A stretch of DNA of 64,000 bases from Sphagnum compactum (Eukaryota; Bryophyta; Sphagnopsida; Sphagnales). The notes below the pieces were generated by a model. That model was given only the letters and a program-made list of their open reading frames with translations. It was not told the origin of the DNA and did not search any database. The stretch lies in contig OZ234500.1 in assembly GCA_965153455.1 (NCBI GenBank), positions 16,925,579 through 16,989,578 on the forward strand, written 5' to 3'. The position numbers and the translations under genes are program-made. Shown here one piece after another: positions 1 to 10,110 of the stretch; within the stretch, counting starts at the first letter, position 1, and every line of letters starts with the position of its first letter.

Positions 1-790
1 TTTTAAAAATTGAGAAAAAAAATTCATTTGATTTTTCAAAGTGCAAATTCTCATAAAACCAATTATCAAAAATTCAATTATTTTCAACAAAAAGGTCTAT
101 CTCTTCAATTACAAAATTTACTAAGAAATGTAAACAAGAAAGAATGAAATATTCATAAAGATTTTTTTTCCAACATTTTATATACCCACAACACTCCATA
201 TATATATATATATATTGATCCTATGGTGATCTATAATATATTTTGAAACAATGTCAACCACTTGCTAAGCTAACATTGTTTCATCAATTGGTAAAAGATT
301 CTACTAGGGCCTTCTCTAGATCCTAATTGATTTTTGCCATAGTGGATACACAAATGGAACTAACAAATCCCAACTTGGAAAATTTCTCTCCCATCTATCA
401 TCAAAAGTGGTTACTTTAAAAAAATGTCAAACATCAAAATGGCCATCACTAAACACTTGTTTATTCCAATGTGATATAAGGAATAAACCACTTGGAGGTT
501 GGGAAAACAAATAGTTGTAACCTAACCTTACATTTTACTCTAATACCTTAGCATGGTTTCAAAACATAAAAATCATAGTGATCACTTTTCAAGGGATCAA
601 TTTTTCACTTTAATGAAGAACTTGCAAGTCGAGTTTCATACATGGTATCACTTGCCTATGGTTTTCAAGGTGAGAATCGGCTTGAATTTTGAGTCTTTTT
701 TGTAATACATGCACAACATTGATTGATTTCAACCTTTCATAACGCCCTTACCTTATGTAAGCCCTTAAGTAATTCCTAACTAATCCCCTA
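1..790. repeat. Dispersed repeat family A, copy 1
   Basis: AT-rich, no gene seen. Several blocks reappear in the same order and orientation near 40.6-41.25 kb: a block around 60-90 (ACCAATTATCAA), one around 140-195 (AAAGAATGAAA... CCAACATTTTATAT), and one around 600-720 (AACTTGCAAG... TTTCATACATGGTA, then AAGGTGAGAA). The two copies are diverged and differ by internal insertions, as expected for an old interspersed element. No coding sequence was seen in either copy, so the element class is unknown. The left end may lie outside the window. Confidence 0.5.
188..222. repeat. (TA)n microsatellite
   Basis: About eight TA dinucleotides at 200-216 inside dispersed repeat A. Low-complexity DNA only. 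Confidence 0.8.
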
Positions 791-1339
791 GTTAAACCAA
801 CCCTTTGAGTAGTACATAGGTAAATCCCCTCTATAGGTTCTTCTATTTAGCCATTTCTTGCACTATGAATTTGCCATAAGTAGCTCTCTAAACAACCCTT
901 CAATATCCCCTATTGACAATATGATGCCCAGCATTCCTCCTAGTTGTTGCCAAGTATTGATTATCTAGCTTTGTGATGCTTGCACATATATTTAGTGCAA
1001 GCTTCAGACTCAAGTAGACCATTTTGTGTGCTTGTCAGTAGTTGGGACTGTGATGCTCATGGTGGAATGTTCTCCTTTTTTTGCAGTTGTGGTGATGATC
1101 ATCATCCCAAGGAACCTCACTTACTGTGCCACTCATAATACATAAGAGAAAACATGATGCCTCTGCCCCCTCACCTTCAAGAAGATGATGTCTAGGGAAA
1201 TACCATATTATCTCATATGCACCAATGCTGATATATGGCCCAAGTAGGTATCTCTCTTAATAGGATGACTTTCTGTTCATGGGGGAATGCTCCTCATCTT
1301 ATTTTCTAATGCATTTTTCCCTGTTTTCTTTGGTGGCAG
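791..1339. other. Region upstream of the kinase fragment, no gene recognised
   Basis: Moderately AT-rich. The N-terminal exons expected for an IRE/IREH1 gene (several hundred poorly conserved residues upstream of the first conserved block) could not be identified here. A pyrimidine tract plus CAG near 1075-1086 could be a splice acceptor, but what follows has no recognisable protein similarity. The gene's start codon and promoter are therefore unplaced. Confidence 0.3.
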
Positions 1340-4300
1340 CTCAGGGACCTCAATGGATCCAAAAGGTTCTGAAGCAGCTCTGCAAGGATGTGAGGTATGT
1401 CTGAGCTGGACATGTCATTGTCATACATTTGGAGCAGGGTTTTCTTACTGTGAATGAGAGACAACTGATGTTGCAGTGCACAAATTGGTTCATTCTTTGT
1501 ACTTTTGGCCATGGATCTTACCCTCACAAATTGTCTTGATTCTTTGGATGCTCAGTGATAGGATCTTCAACTCTTGCAGTGGAATTTGGTTTGGTTTTTT
1601 GTCCTAGTGATGATAGATTAGGGTATGGTGGGGTAGAGTCCAACAAGCCCAGAAGATGGGGCAAAGGAGACAGCAGAGTCACCACGGTTTCAAGCTCTCC
1701 TCCGAATGGCATCTCGCCCTCGGAAAGGAAAACTGCCCTCTGATAAAAACATCTACTCTCATGAGCTTGACCCTCAGGGTTTCAGTGCCCATGGGTTTCT
1801 GCGCCCTCGTAGCACCAATCATTTGGAGGTATGAGCTGCTTTCTGAAAGATGAGTCTTGTCTTACTATTTTCATTGTTTTAGTGCTTAATTTGTTGATGT
1901 GTAGCTGTTGTACTGATTGGAGATTGTTCTGGAATTGGTGCTTTTGAAGTTGGGCAAAGCATGCCGTATGGACAAGGGAAAGGGATGAAAGATATGCAGA
2001 AGAGTTCCAGTGCATGCACAACATATAATCAGTTTGTGGGAAATAATGGTGCTCTGTTAATGTTCATCTTCCAGGAGGTTATACAAACTCTTCGGGCTCG
2101 GTTCAACACAGCAAAGGAGGAAGTGAATGCGGAGCTCACAGTATTTGCTGGAGATCTTATTGAAATTCTTGAAAGGAATCCTGATGCAGAGGCAGACTGG
2201 TTAGAGAGGACCGAAGATTTGTTAATTCTGGCAAACCAATGTGCAGTTATGGATCCTGATGAGTTCCTGTGGCAATGTGAGGGCATTGTCCATGATCTTG
2301 ACAAAAAACGGCAGGAGCTTCCAATAGGGAAATTGAAAACATTGCACACCCGCATGCTTTTCATTCTCACACGCTGTACCCGGCATTTGCAGTACCTAAA
2401 AGAAAATGGCTTAGATGAGGATGGCTTTCTCCACCTCTTACAACATCGAATTCAAATGGATCAATCACTCAAGAAGCACTGGAATTCTGCTGTAAAGGGT
2501 AAGAAAACTCTTGCAAATGATCCTGTCAAGCTACGGAAATCAGACTCAATGTTCCATTACTGGAATGCAGAGGCTGTCCCATTGCCCCGGAGATCTAAAG
2601 ATGAGCCTGGTGGTGGTAAGTCTAGCCCCATGGCAACCATCAAGGAGCTCAAGGAGGACTTCCAAAAGGATGATGCATCAAAGGAACGTCTCTCTAAAGG
2701 AAAATCAATGACTGTAGTGGCTTCCCTTATTGCTGATTGCATTGCATCATGGAAGAAAGGAAGGTCATCGACAGATAGTAGTCAGGGAGACCAGGGAGTG
2801 CAAAAGATATGACTGATGGTCAAAAAGCTTCACGCCTCAAAGAGCAGAAACCTGATACTGTTGATGACAGAGAGTCAGTTGTTCTCAAGACCTCAAAGTC
2901 GGCTCCACCTTCAATATCATTACAGCGGCAACAAAGGGCTCCATGGAGTGACTACACAGGTGCTCTTGATGAGAATTACATGGTTATATGTCAAATATGT
3001 GATGAAGATGTACCAACTTTACGTCTTGAGGAGCATTCTCGGATTTGTGCATTTGCAGACCGGTGTGATCATAAAGGGGTGGCTCTGGATGAGCGCCTGC
3101 AGAGGCTAGCTGAAACTCTTGAATGGATAGCTGAATCATACATACCCGAAAACTCAATGATTGCAGCAGATAGGAGCCCTGATGATGTGAAAACCTCCAT
3201 TGGTGGCAATGGATCAGACAGCAGCCTATCTGAGAAGCTTGGCATTGTTTCTGAGAAGCTTGGAGCTTTTGAAAGAACTGGTGGTGAATTGCTCCGCCGG
3301 TCTTCACAGGACATGCTTGATGATTTGCATGTGATTGGCACTGCAAGTATCATAGATGAACCCAGAGTCTTCAATGCAAAATCTCGGTTTGGTCCAAAAG
3401 TCGATCCCTTAATTTCATTTGCATCATCTGTGGGGAGCGTGATGACTCCTTCATCCTCTGTTGGGAGCATTACACCTCACTCACCGCTTATTACTCCAAA
3501 GACAAGTCAAATTGATCTTTTCTTGACAGAGCAGAGCAGCTTTGCAGAGGAGGAGGACATTCCACAGGTACCAGAAAATGATGTGCTCTGTGCTGCTGCA
3601 TCTTATCTGACATTGAATCACTCCAATAACATTGCACTGGATGCATGTCAATACTATGCCTTAGTTCTTTAAGATCTTTTCATTGAATGTTCTTGTGATG
3701 CACTCCTTGTTGGTGCAAATGTGATTCAAACTCTTAGTTAGAACCTGATCTGCATAACGGAGACACTGTGTCATTTGCCACATGTAACAACTGGTTCAAA
3801 ATGTGGCCAGATCAATGAGCTATCAGACATAGCAAGATGCATAGCAAATATGAATGCTGGGGATGAGAAGGCTCTGGAATATATGAGGACATGCATGGAG
3901 GATTTGAAGGATGTTCTACATCACAACAAAGTCCAGGCACTGATGGTTGACACTTTCGGGAAGCGCATTGATAAGCTTTGTAGGTGTGTACTGCATCACA
4001 CCTGTTTTGGTGCTGACTTAGCAGTGCTGTAGTGTCTGCCAGTTGATGCAAACTAGCACAAAAACTTTGGCTGTACTCTTTGTGCCCATGAATAGTTGCA
4101 GCCTGCAAGGTGCTAAACCCTAAACCTCAAACCTGTTTTGTTGCAAGTTTTTTTCTGGAATTTCTCTTTGAAATCATGTTTATGTTTTTACCCATGACTA
4201 ATTGGATTTACTGCACCCAACTAGTCACCAGTGTTGTGCTAATACCATATGTTCAGGGTGCAGGGGGCTCCAGTGACTACCCTCAATGTTGTCCTCTGTA

Positions 4301-4911
4301 TGCCTTCAGCTTAGGTCTCTACAAGCTTAAATGGATTAGAGGATCTATACTATGAACTTAGATTTTCTCTGCAATCACAATCTTTGATGCTAAGCTCCCC
4401 AAAGAGCAAGCATGACCGAGAGCCTCTTCCCCTACTTTTGCTGTGGTTACACATCCTTTCAGAGATGGGTCTCTATGCATCCTTATAGGTTTGTTACTTT
4501 TGGGGGTCATGCATTCCAAGGCCTTTTCAGCATAGGGTTGTAACTTTGGAGTTCATATTATTTTGATTTGCATCTTTGCAGCCCTGTCAGCTTGGGAATC
4601 ACCCATCCAAAGACTTTTCTGTAGTGCAGCGGTTGGGGGGCAACATGCTTGGGAAGGTTTTGGTTATGATGATTGGTTTTTTTTGCAGGGAGAAATATAA
4701 GCAAGTCTGTGAGCTTCTAGGGGTGAATGGAATGGAGTTTGCTGGGTTTCATGAAGAAGATTATGGAGATGAGGACATGCCTCAAAGTGTGAGGTCAACC
4801 CCAGCCCATCCCACGACTCACAAGGACAGGATGAGCATTGATGATTTTCAGATCACTAAACCAACGAGCGGAGGTGCATTTGGCAGGGTCTTTTAGCAAG
4901 AAAGCAAGCAA
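1340..4911 (+). pseudogene. IRE/IREH1-type AGC protein kinase gene, regulatory part only (kinase domain missing, two frameshifts)
   Basis: Five exons fit the plant IRE/IREH1 family (AGC kinases related to MAST; Arabidopsis IRE acts in root-hair growth): 1340-1394, 1637-1828, 2075-3567, 3811-3983 and 4689-4911, all with GT-AG borders and matching phases. Conserved blocks in order are SPRFQALLR, a long helical block (EVIQTLRARF to LLFILTRCTRHLQYLKENG), a C2HC zinc-binding motif (CQIC, then H and C in EEHSRIC), INELSDIARCIANMN, VDTFGKRIDKL, EKYKQVCELLG and the kinase start ITKPTSGGAFGRVF. Reading shifts by one base between 2782 and 2811 (A-run at 2802-2805) and again in the T-run after GRVF near 4890. 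One missing base in each run would restore the family pattern and the splice phases. The rest of the kinase domain was not found downstream. The first exons are also unplaced. Either a decayed partial copy or an assembly problem. Confidence 0.75.
2982..3066 (+). other. C2HC zinc-binding motif of the IRE-like fragment
   Basis: Within the large third exon the translation contains ICQICDED, then LEEHSRIC and FADRCD. The spaced C-x2-C ... H-x3-C pattern is the C2H2-like finger found N-terminal to the kinase domain in plant IRE/IREH1 proteins. All four putative ligands are present, so this part is still under, or recently under, coding constraint. Confidence 0.7.
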
Positions 4912-5324
4912 GTATGTAGCCTCTTAAGTTTCCTTTAAGTATCTCATAACTTACATATACCACTACCTGTATCTCCCTAGGTAGCCTTTTACATAGGTCT
5001 TATATAGCCCAAACTACCCTATAATGTTAATTTGAAGGCATTGATGCAGCCAACTCATATAAGCTTAACCTGTTTTGTAAATTCAAAACCCATTATCAAC
5101 CATCATGTTTTATCTTTACGGCATTCTTTTTGTTTTATTCCCCTCTTGCTTGATATGTTTTTCCCACTTTCTAACTCTTGTGTTGTGAACTGTTGTGATT
5201 CTGGTTATGGCTAAAGAGTGGCATGTTAGGTTCTTGTTACAATTGTAAGCAAATCTTGAAAACAATAAAAAAGATCATCAATTTGTTGTGGTTTCATTAC
5301 AACCTATCGAAAATATGGTTCATT

Positions 5325-5970
5325 GACTACATGGTGGAAGTAGGCCAAGCATAACCAAATGTTGTGAAGGATCAAGTGCTTGATGATGGGTGAATCACAC
5401 AAGATTCTTTTGTGCTGAACCTTATGTAGGATGATCATCACTTTCGAATGAAACATTTTTTTCTTCATGATGTTGTAAAATTCTATATTCATGATGCATA
5501 TTTCATCCAAAAGCAAGATCCTTTTGGTGCCATGGGCTTGTTTATGATCCAAAAGTGTATTGCAATTATTAGAATGTTATCTAATGACATGGCAATTGGT
5601 GTAAGGGACAAATATGTTTGGATAACAAAGAACACGACTATGAAAAACTTGAAGTGTTTTTGTTGAATGATCAAGGAAGTTTTCAAACCCATGTACCTTC
5701 GACAACCCACTAAGAAGGATTTTGAAAGGTAGATTAAAATAAATTTTGAATGTGGGTTTCTAGGGATGTTTGCATCTCTAGACTATATACATTATAAATG
5801 GAAGAATTGCCTAATAGCATCATCTTTTCAATTTTTTGACAAAGATAATAACTATAATATCATCCTTATATTGCTTTTGGTTGTTGATTTGTTGAGTCGT
5901 GCAAGCAATGATCTTGGGTCTTGTGAAATATTTTTCAACTTTTCAACTCCCGATTTTAATAAATGAATAT
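5325..5970 (+). mobile_element. Decayed PIF/Harbinger-type transposase
   Basis: A broken coding region with the order of blocks typical of plant PIF/Harbinger (HARBI1-like, DDE) transposases: DDHHFRMKHFFLHDVV, then IHDAYFIQKQD, GLFMIQKCIAIIRML, a block ending LKCFC, MYLRQPTKKDF, and GFLGMFASLDYIHYKWKNC, the last corresponding to the conserved 'GFPGMLGSIDCMHWxWKNC' region that holds the first catalytic Asp. Stops interrupt it after LKCFC and after KKDFER, and the C-terminal part decays after 5870. No terminal inverted repeats were identified. It lies about 410 bp past the last kinase exon, in the place where the next kinase exons would be expected. Non-functional. Confidence 0.7.
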
Positions 5971-7100
5971 TTTGATGTATGTGTTATGTCTTGTGGCTTG
6001 AATTCAATATTCAAGATAAAAAATTTAGTTGCATTTATGGTTCAGAATGGTTTACTTAAATTGTAAGATATAGGGGCATCTATACTTTAAAAATGAATGT
6101 GGGCATCTCATTCTTTCAAATACTATGATTCTAATCGCATTCCAAACTTGAAGAACAAAAAACCTAATTGTAGAAACTCATAAGCTATAACCATATGTTG
6201 CACAAGGAAAAAACCTTGAAGTTGTTGGGCCAAAACAAATTTGATAACAAAGACCTTTAGCCACATAAATTATCACCACAAACATAACTCTTATGCAAAC
6301 CAAGCAAACATAGGCTTTTTAGAAAGCTAACAACAATATGCACTAACATTTCAAATTTCAAACTTTGTTTTCTAATAACAACAAAGATATGCCCCAAAAC
6401 CCAAGGTTATTTTCAAAATAATTCCCTCAAACTTGAAACTCAACACCATGAAAGTTATAATAACAAATTCTATATACTATTGTTTTCCAACACATCTTTC
6501 ATCATTCCATGTAAGAACAACTATCTTTTCTCCTCTCCCAAGTTTTTTGAATTTTTTTTTTCCAAGTGGGAAAAAACGTTCTCAAGCTAAGTCCAAACAA
6601 GGAATTTTAGAAAAATGAAAGAATAAGAAGGTGGTTTCATAAATAAAAAGTCATGAAGAAAGGTTCCAAGAAACAACCAAGGTTCGATGGCCAAGGAAAG
6701 TTCCCAAAGCTTGGTGGTCTAGAAAAAGTGGATGAAAAAAATCTCAAGTTTGCCACATTCATTCCCTTTCCAACTGTTGTTTGTTACCATTTCGATATAT
6801 TCCATTGGTTTTAATGTTTATTTATTTTATGTTGTCCAACTATCATCATACATGCTATCACCTGACCTTATATACAATATGACAAATTGAATCCAAACCC
6901 ACCATCTCATCCTTTTGGCACACAACATATTTCACAACATGATATTGATGAAAGCACTCCCTAATTTCATTATGGGGAATTAGTAGCCCAAGGACCTTAG
7001 GATGTGCAAGTGAATGAAAAATATTTCCATGAGTCATCTTTGGATTTGATCTTCAGTTCTTGTTAATATGTAGGTATGTGAGACTAGGTTGGGGTGGGGG
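5971..7100. other. AT-rich spacer, no gene recognised
   Basis: No protein similarity, RNA gene or clear repeat was seen. It was scanned for the missing kinase exons (catalytic HRD-K-N and DFG blocks) without success. It could contain the 3' half of the Harbinger element, too decayed to recognise. Confidence 0.3.
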
Positions 7101-7112
7101 GAAAAAATCAAA

Positions 7113-7170
7113 GGTAGGTAGGTAGGTAGGTAGGTAGATAGGTAGGTAGATAGGTCCATGGGTGGGGGGG
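7113..7170. repeat. GGTA/GATA microsatellite followed by a G-run
   Basis: About ten tandem AGGT/AGAT tetramers, then a run of eight or more Gs at 7162-7170. Low-complexity DNA. Confidence 0.9.
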
Positions 7171-7234
7171 GGGTGTAAGAACTTCAAACCAAAAAAAAAA
7201 GTGAGATCAAGGTTGAGCAAGGGAAAAAAAAAGA

Positions 7235-7275
7235 CCTGTGTTAACCACTGTGGTAACCAGCTTGGTTAACACAGG
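7235..7275. repeat. Perfect 13-bp inverted repeat (hairpin)
   Basis: Arms CCTGTGTTAACCA (7235-7247) and TGGTTAACACAGG (7263-7275) are exact reverse complements separated by 15 bp. No gene or terminator context explains it. It may be an element end or a small foldback remnant. Confidence 0.85.
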
Positions 7276-7399
7276 GATGAAAAAGTGAAATCTATATCAA
7301 TGCACAATCCATCCAGATTGGTACACTAGTGGGTGCTGGTTCAACTCTGGCCCTGATTTTCATAGTGTAGTTTGAGGGTATATGTATATAATATATAAT

Positions 7400-7656
7400 A
7401 AATAAAAAAATTAAAAATAAATGTAATAATAAATAAATAAATAAATGTATATAATAAATAGGTGCATTGTGTAGGCCAGAGTAGGCATTAAAAGTTTCGG
7501 CAACTAAGTATCATCAGTTGGGTTTTCATGTGTTCAGTAAGAAATGGCATTTACTCATTGCTTCTTGCTGAAGTCTGGAATTGAACCTAGGACCTCATCA
7601 TCTCACATCACCACCTCACATCAAAGGCCACATACCATTGGGCCACCCATTAAACC
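7400..7656 (-). mobile_element. tRNA-derived SINE-like module
   Basis: On the minus strand there is a perfect RNA polymerase III box A (TGGCCCAATGG, plus-strand 7635-7645). About 47 bp further along is a perfect box B (GGTTCAATTCC, plus-strand 7577-7587). The intervening sequence does not fold into an obvious normal tRNA. The minus-strand continuation runs into an A/T-rich simple repeat (TTATTTA units, plus 7400-7450). This is the layout of an old tRNA-derived SINE. A second copy would be needed to prove the family; none was found in this window. Confidence 0.45.
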
Positions 7657-8940
7657 TAATGTAAAAAGCTATCAAATTTTAATAAAAATTGAATTATTTT
7701 TTAAAAATCTAGAGATTAAACCCCCCAAAAATTAATAACTCATTTTTCTGATTTTAGTTTTGCCTCAAAAATTAAACTACAACAAGCAAGCAAGCACCAC
7801 CGGGGGTTTTAAAAGAAAAATCCCAATTTTCTAGCATCAAATATTTGGAATTTTTTCCCCAAAAGATTAGCACAAAAATGAGTAGAATATACAATAGAAA
7901 AAAAAGAGAAAAATTTCCAAATAAAAATTTCCCAAATTTTCCCAAATTATGTATGCAGAAAATTGACAAAATATTTGTCGGAAAAAAAAAAGACAAACAA
8001 ATAGACCAAAAAGACAACCAGACATTTTCAACATAATTATTATTGTGTAAATTGTATTGCACATTCTCATGCAGAGAACAATTACAAAAATTTCTACCAC
8101 ACAAAAAAAAATAATTATATACTTCAACAAAAAAAAACTGTGGTGGGTTTTTTTGTTGTGTGCAGTAGCCTAAGGTACAAAAAAGCTGCCACACTGATTT
8201 GGTATTTATTTATTTATTATTTATTTATTTGATTTTCTTCCAGCAATGATGTAAAGAACTAAAGAACTGTAACAACTTTTATTTGTAGTCAGTTTTTTCA
8301 TCAAGAAAAAATAAAATAGTACTGTTTACTTATTGGCTCTCTCTGTGTAAGGAACAGACCATGGAACAATAAATTTTTATCTGTAAGTCGGTCAAACTGG
8401 GGATTAGAATCCTGAGTTTGGTGAAAACTGGGGTTGAGATGGATATAACTCAGGTGGTTTTCATTTGGTCCCCACATTTTGAGCAGTGTTTTTCTTTCTT
8501 GTGGGTGAATTCTCGCATTTTGGGGAAATTTTTTGGGTCAAAATAGCAGCCCTTTGTTTACTGGTGAAATTTTGCTCAAAACAGAAATTACACGTTTTTT
8601 CTATAAAAGTGAAGTAAAAAGAAATGAAGTGATTTTCGAGGGTTTCAATTGCTAGAAGTGAGAGGGGAGAAAGTAGAAAATTGTCAAACTTTTATATTTG
8701 GTTTCCAAATTTTAGCCATAAATATATAAGGTTGATTATGAAATTTTTACTTGCTATCTAGTTCATAGTCAGATTTGGCTAAATCTTTCTCGTGACAATT
8801 GCCATTTTCTTAAACATCTTTCTATGGATGATTGCCATTTAGGCTAAATGATGCTTTTTTTTTTTGGTGATTTTTTTCGGTGTTGTACGGATATATAAGG
8901 TGCAACCTGGGTATATGGTACGGGTATGACGACTTGCTAT
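7657..8940. other. Homopolymer-rich AT spacer, no gene recognised
   Basis: Long A and T runs dominate, with TTTA repeats near 8203-8232. Open frames here have low-complexity Phe/Ile/Lys composition and no similarity to known proteins. Confidence 0.4.
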
Positions 8941-8950
8941 TGAAGAAGAA

Positions 8951-9131
8951 CTTACCAGTCAGATATGACATGAGGCAAAACCGACCAGCCTTATACCAGG
9001 ACCAGTCAGGTGTGACAAGAGGCAATACCAACCAGCGTTATACCAGGACCAGTCAGGTGTGACTTGAGGCAATACCAACCAGCCTTATTATACCAGTACC
9101 ATTCTGGTTTGGGACCTGAGGTAAATAAATA
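8951..9131 (+). repeat. Tandem repeat, 47-bp period, about 3.5 copies
   Basis: Units begin TTATACCAGGACCAGTCAGG at 8991, 9038 and 9085 (spacing exactly 47), with a partial earlier unit from about 8951. The unit itself is built on short words TACCAG/ACCAGTC. Looser relatives of the motif (TATACCAGG, TACCAGACTGG) continue to about 9270. The period is not a multiple of three, so a coding repeat is unlikely. Confidence 0.85.
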
Positions 9132-9739
9132 CAAGGTATACACATGCCTTATAGTATAAATACCAGGTTTATACCTGCTGTTATACCAGGCAAAAATCAG
9201 CCTCCGGACCTAATTCCAGTACCAGACTGGTATGAAATCCAAAAGGAAAGTAGACACCCATACCAGTCCAAATTTGGCCTGATTCCAAAACACCTTGAAA
9301 AGGCTCTCTAAGTTTTGGGGCAGTTTGGACAGTTGCCCATGAATGTTTAGGGTTTCATTCATTCAATGAATAGGTAGGTAACCCATGATGCTATATCAAA
9401 AAATTTGGAAAAACAAACAAAGAAAAACAAAGTAAAACTGATTTTTAGGAATTCTCGCTATGTATTACTGTGAACTGTGAGTTCATTTTTGGGGAACTTC
9501 ATCATAATACATATATCCCAGTGTAGAGGTGGCTACAGTACATGTAATTAATTAAACTAGTGCTGGTTTTAAGTTTCAACTTCTCATAAGGGAAGAGCCA
9601 TTAGTTCAAAGGTTGCTATTTTCAAGTTCATTCTACAACCATTTTACCTCTATTTTGCAGACTTAGTTAGATATTTGTTCCAACATACTCATCCATGAAT
9701 TTGACGACGAGGGGATACGGTGCTTGTTGATCATAAGCT

Positions 9740-10110
9740 ATTATAGTTCAGAGGTTCCCGAGCTTGAGATTGATCCTCCTCTTGTTGTTGCTCACCATGC
9801 ATAACATCTCCGTTTTCTTTTATAAATCATTTTGAAAAACATTGGTTATCTGTTTTCATCCATTGATACTAGGGTTACATGGTTTTTTTTTCATCCATCT
9901 ACAAGAGGGTTACATGACTTTTTTGCCCTGGACAAGATGGTTACAATGTTGCTCTTGAGCTTCTGCATATAGTATCATCATGTCTGGTAACCAACCTGAG
10001 CACACTGGTTACTGTGAATAGTCTCGGTCAATTTGACTATTCATGGTAACCTGCGAGTGCCTCCCTGCTCTTGCAGGTCACCTAGTTCGTAGGTTTATTG
10101 GTAATTTTTG
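9740..10110 (+). repeat. Dispersed repeat family B, copy 1
   Basis: Shares an ordered series of blocks with 59,500-60,085 in the same orientation: GTTCAGAGGTTC-CGAGCTT followed by TCCTCCTCTTG; GGTTACATG-TTTTTT-TCCATCTACAAG; AAGAGGGTTA; TGCTCTTGAGCTTCTGCA; a block with GAC/ACCAGC-TGAGCA-GCTGGTTAC-TGAATA; and ATTGGT-TATTT at the right end. Both copies are non-coding. The element class is unknown. Confidence 0.65.

Noticed and set aside
7300-7350. Second tRNA-like module near the SINE candidate
   Set aside because: A box-A-like and a box-B-like word occur but only about 13 bp apart, too close for a Pol III promoter.
7772-8194. 140-codon minus-strand open frame
   Set aside because: Phe/Ile/Leu-rich translation of A- and T-runs; low complexity and no similarity.
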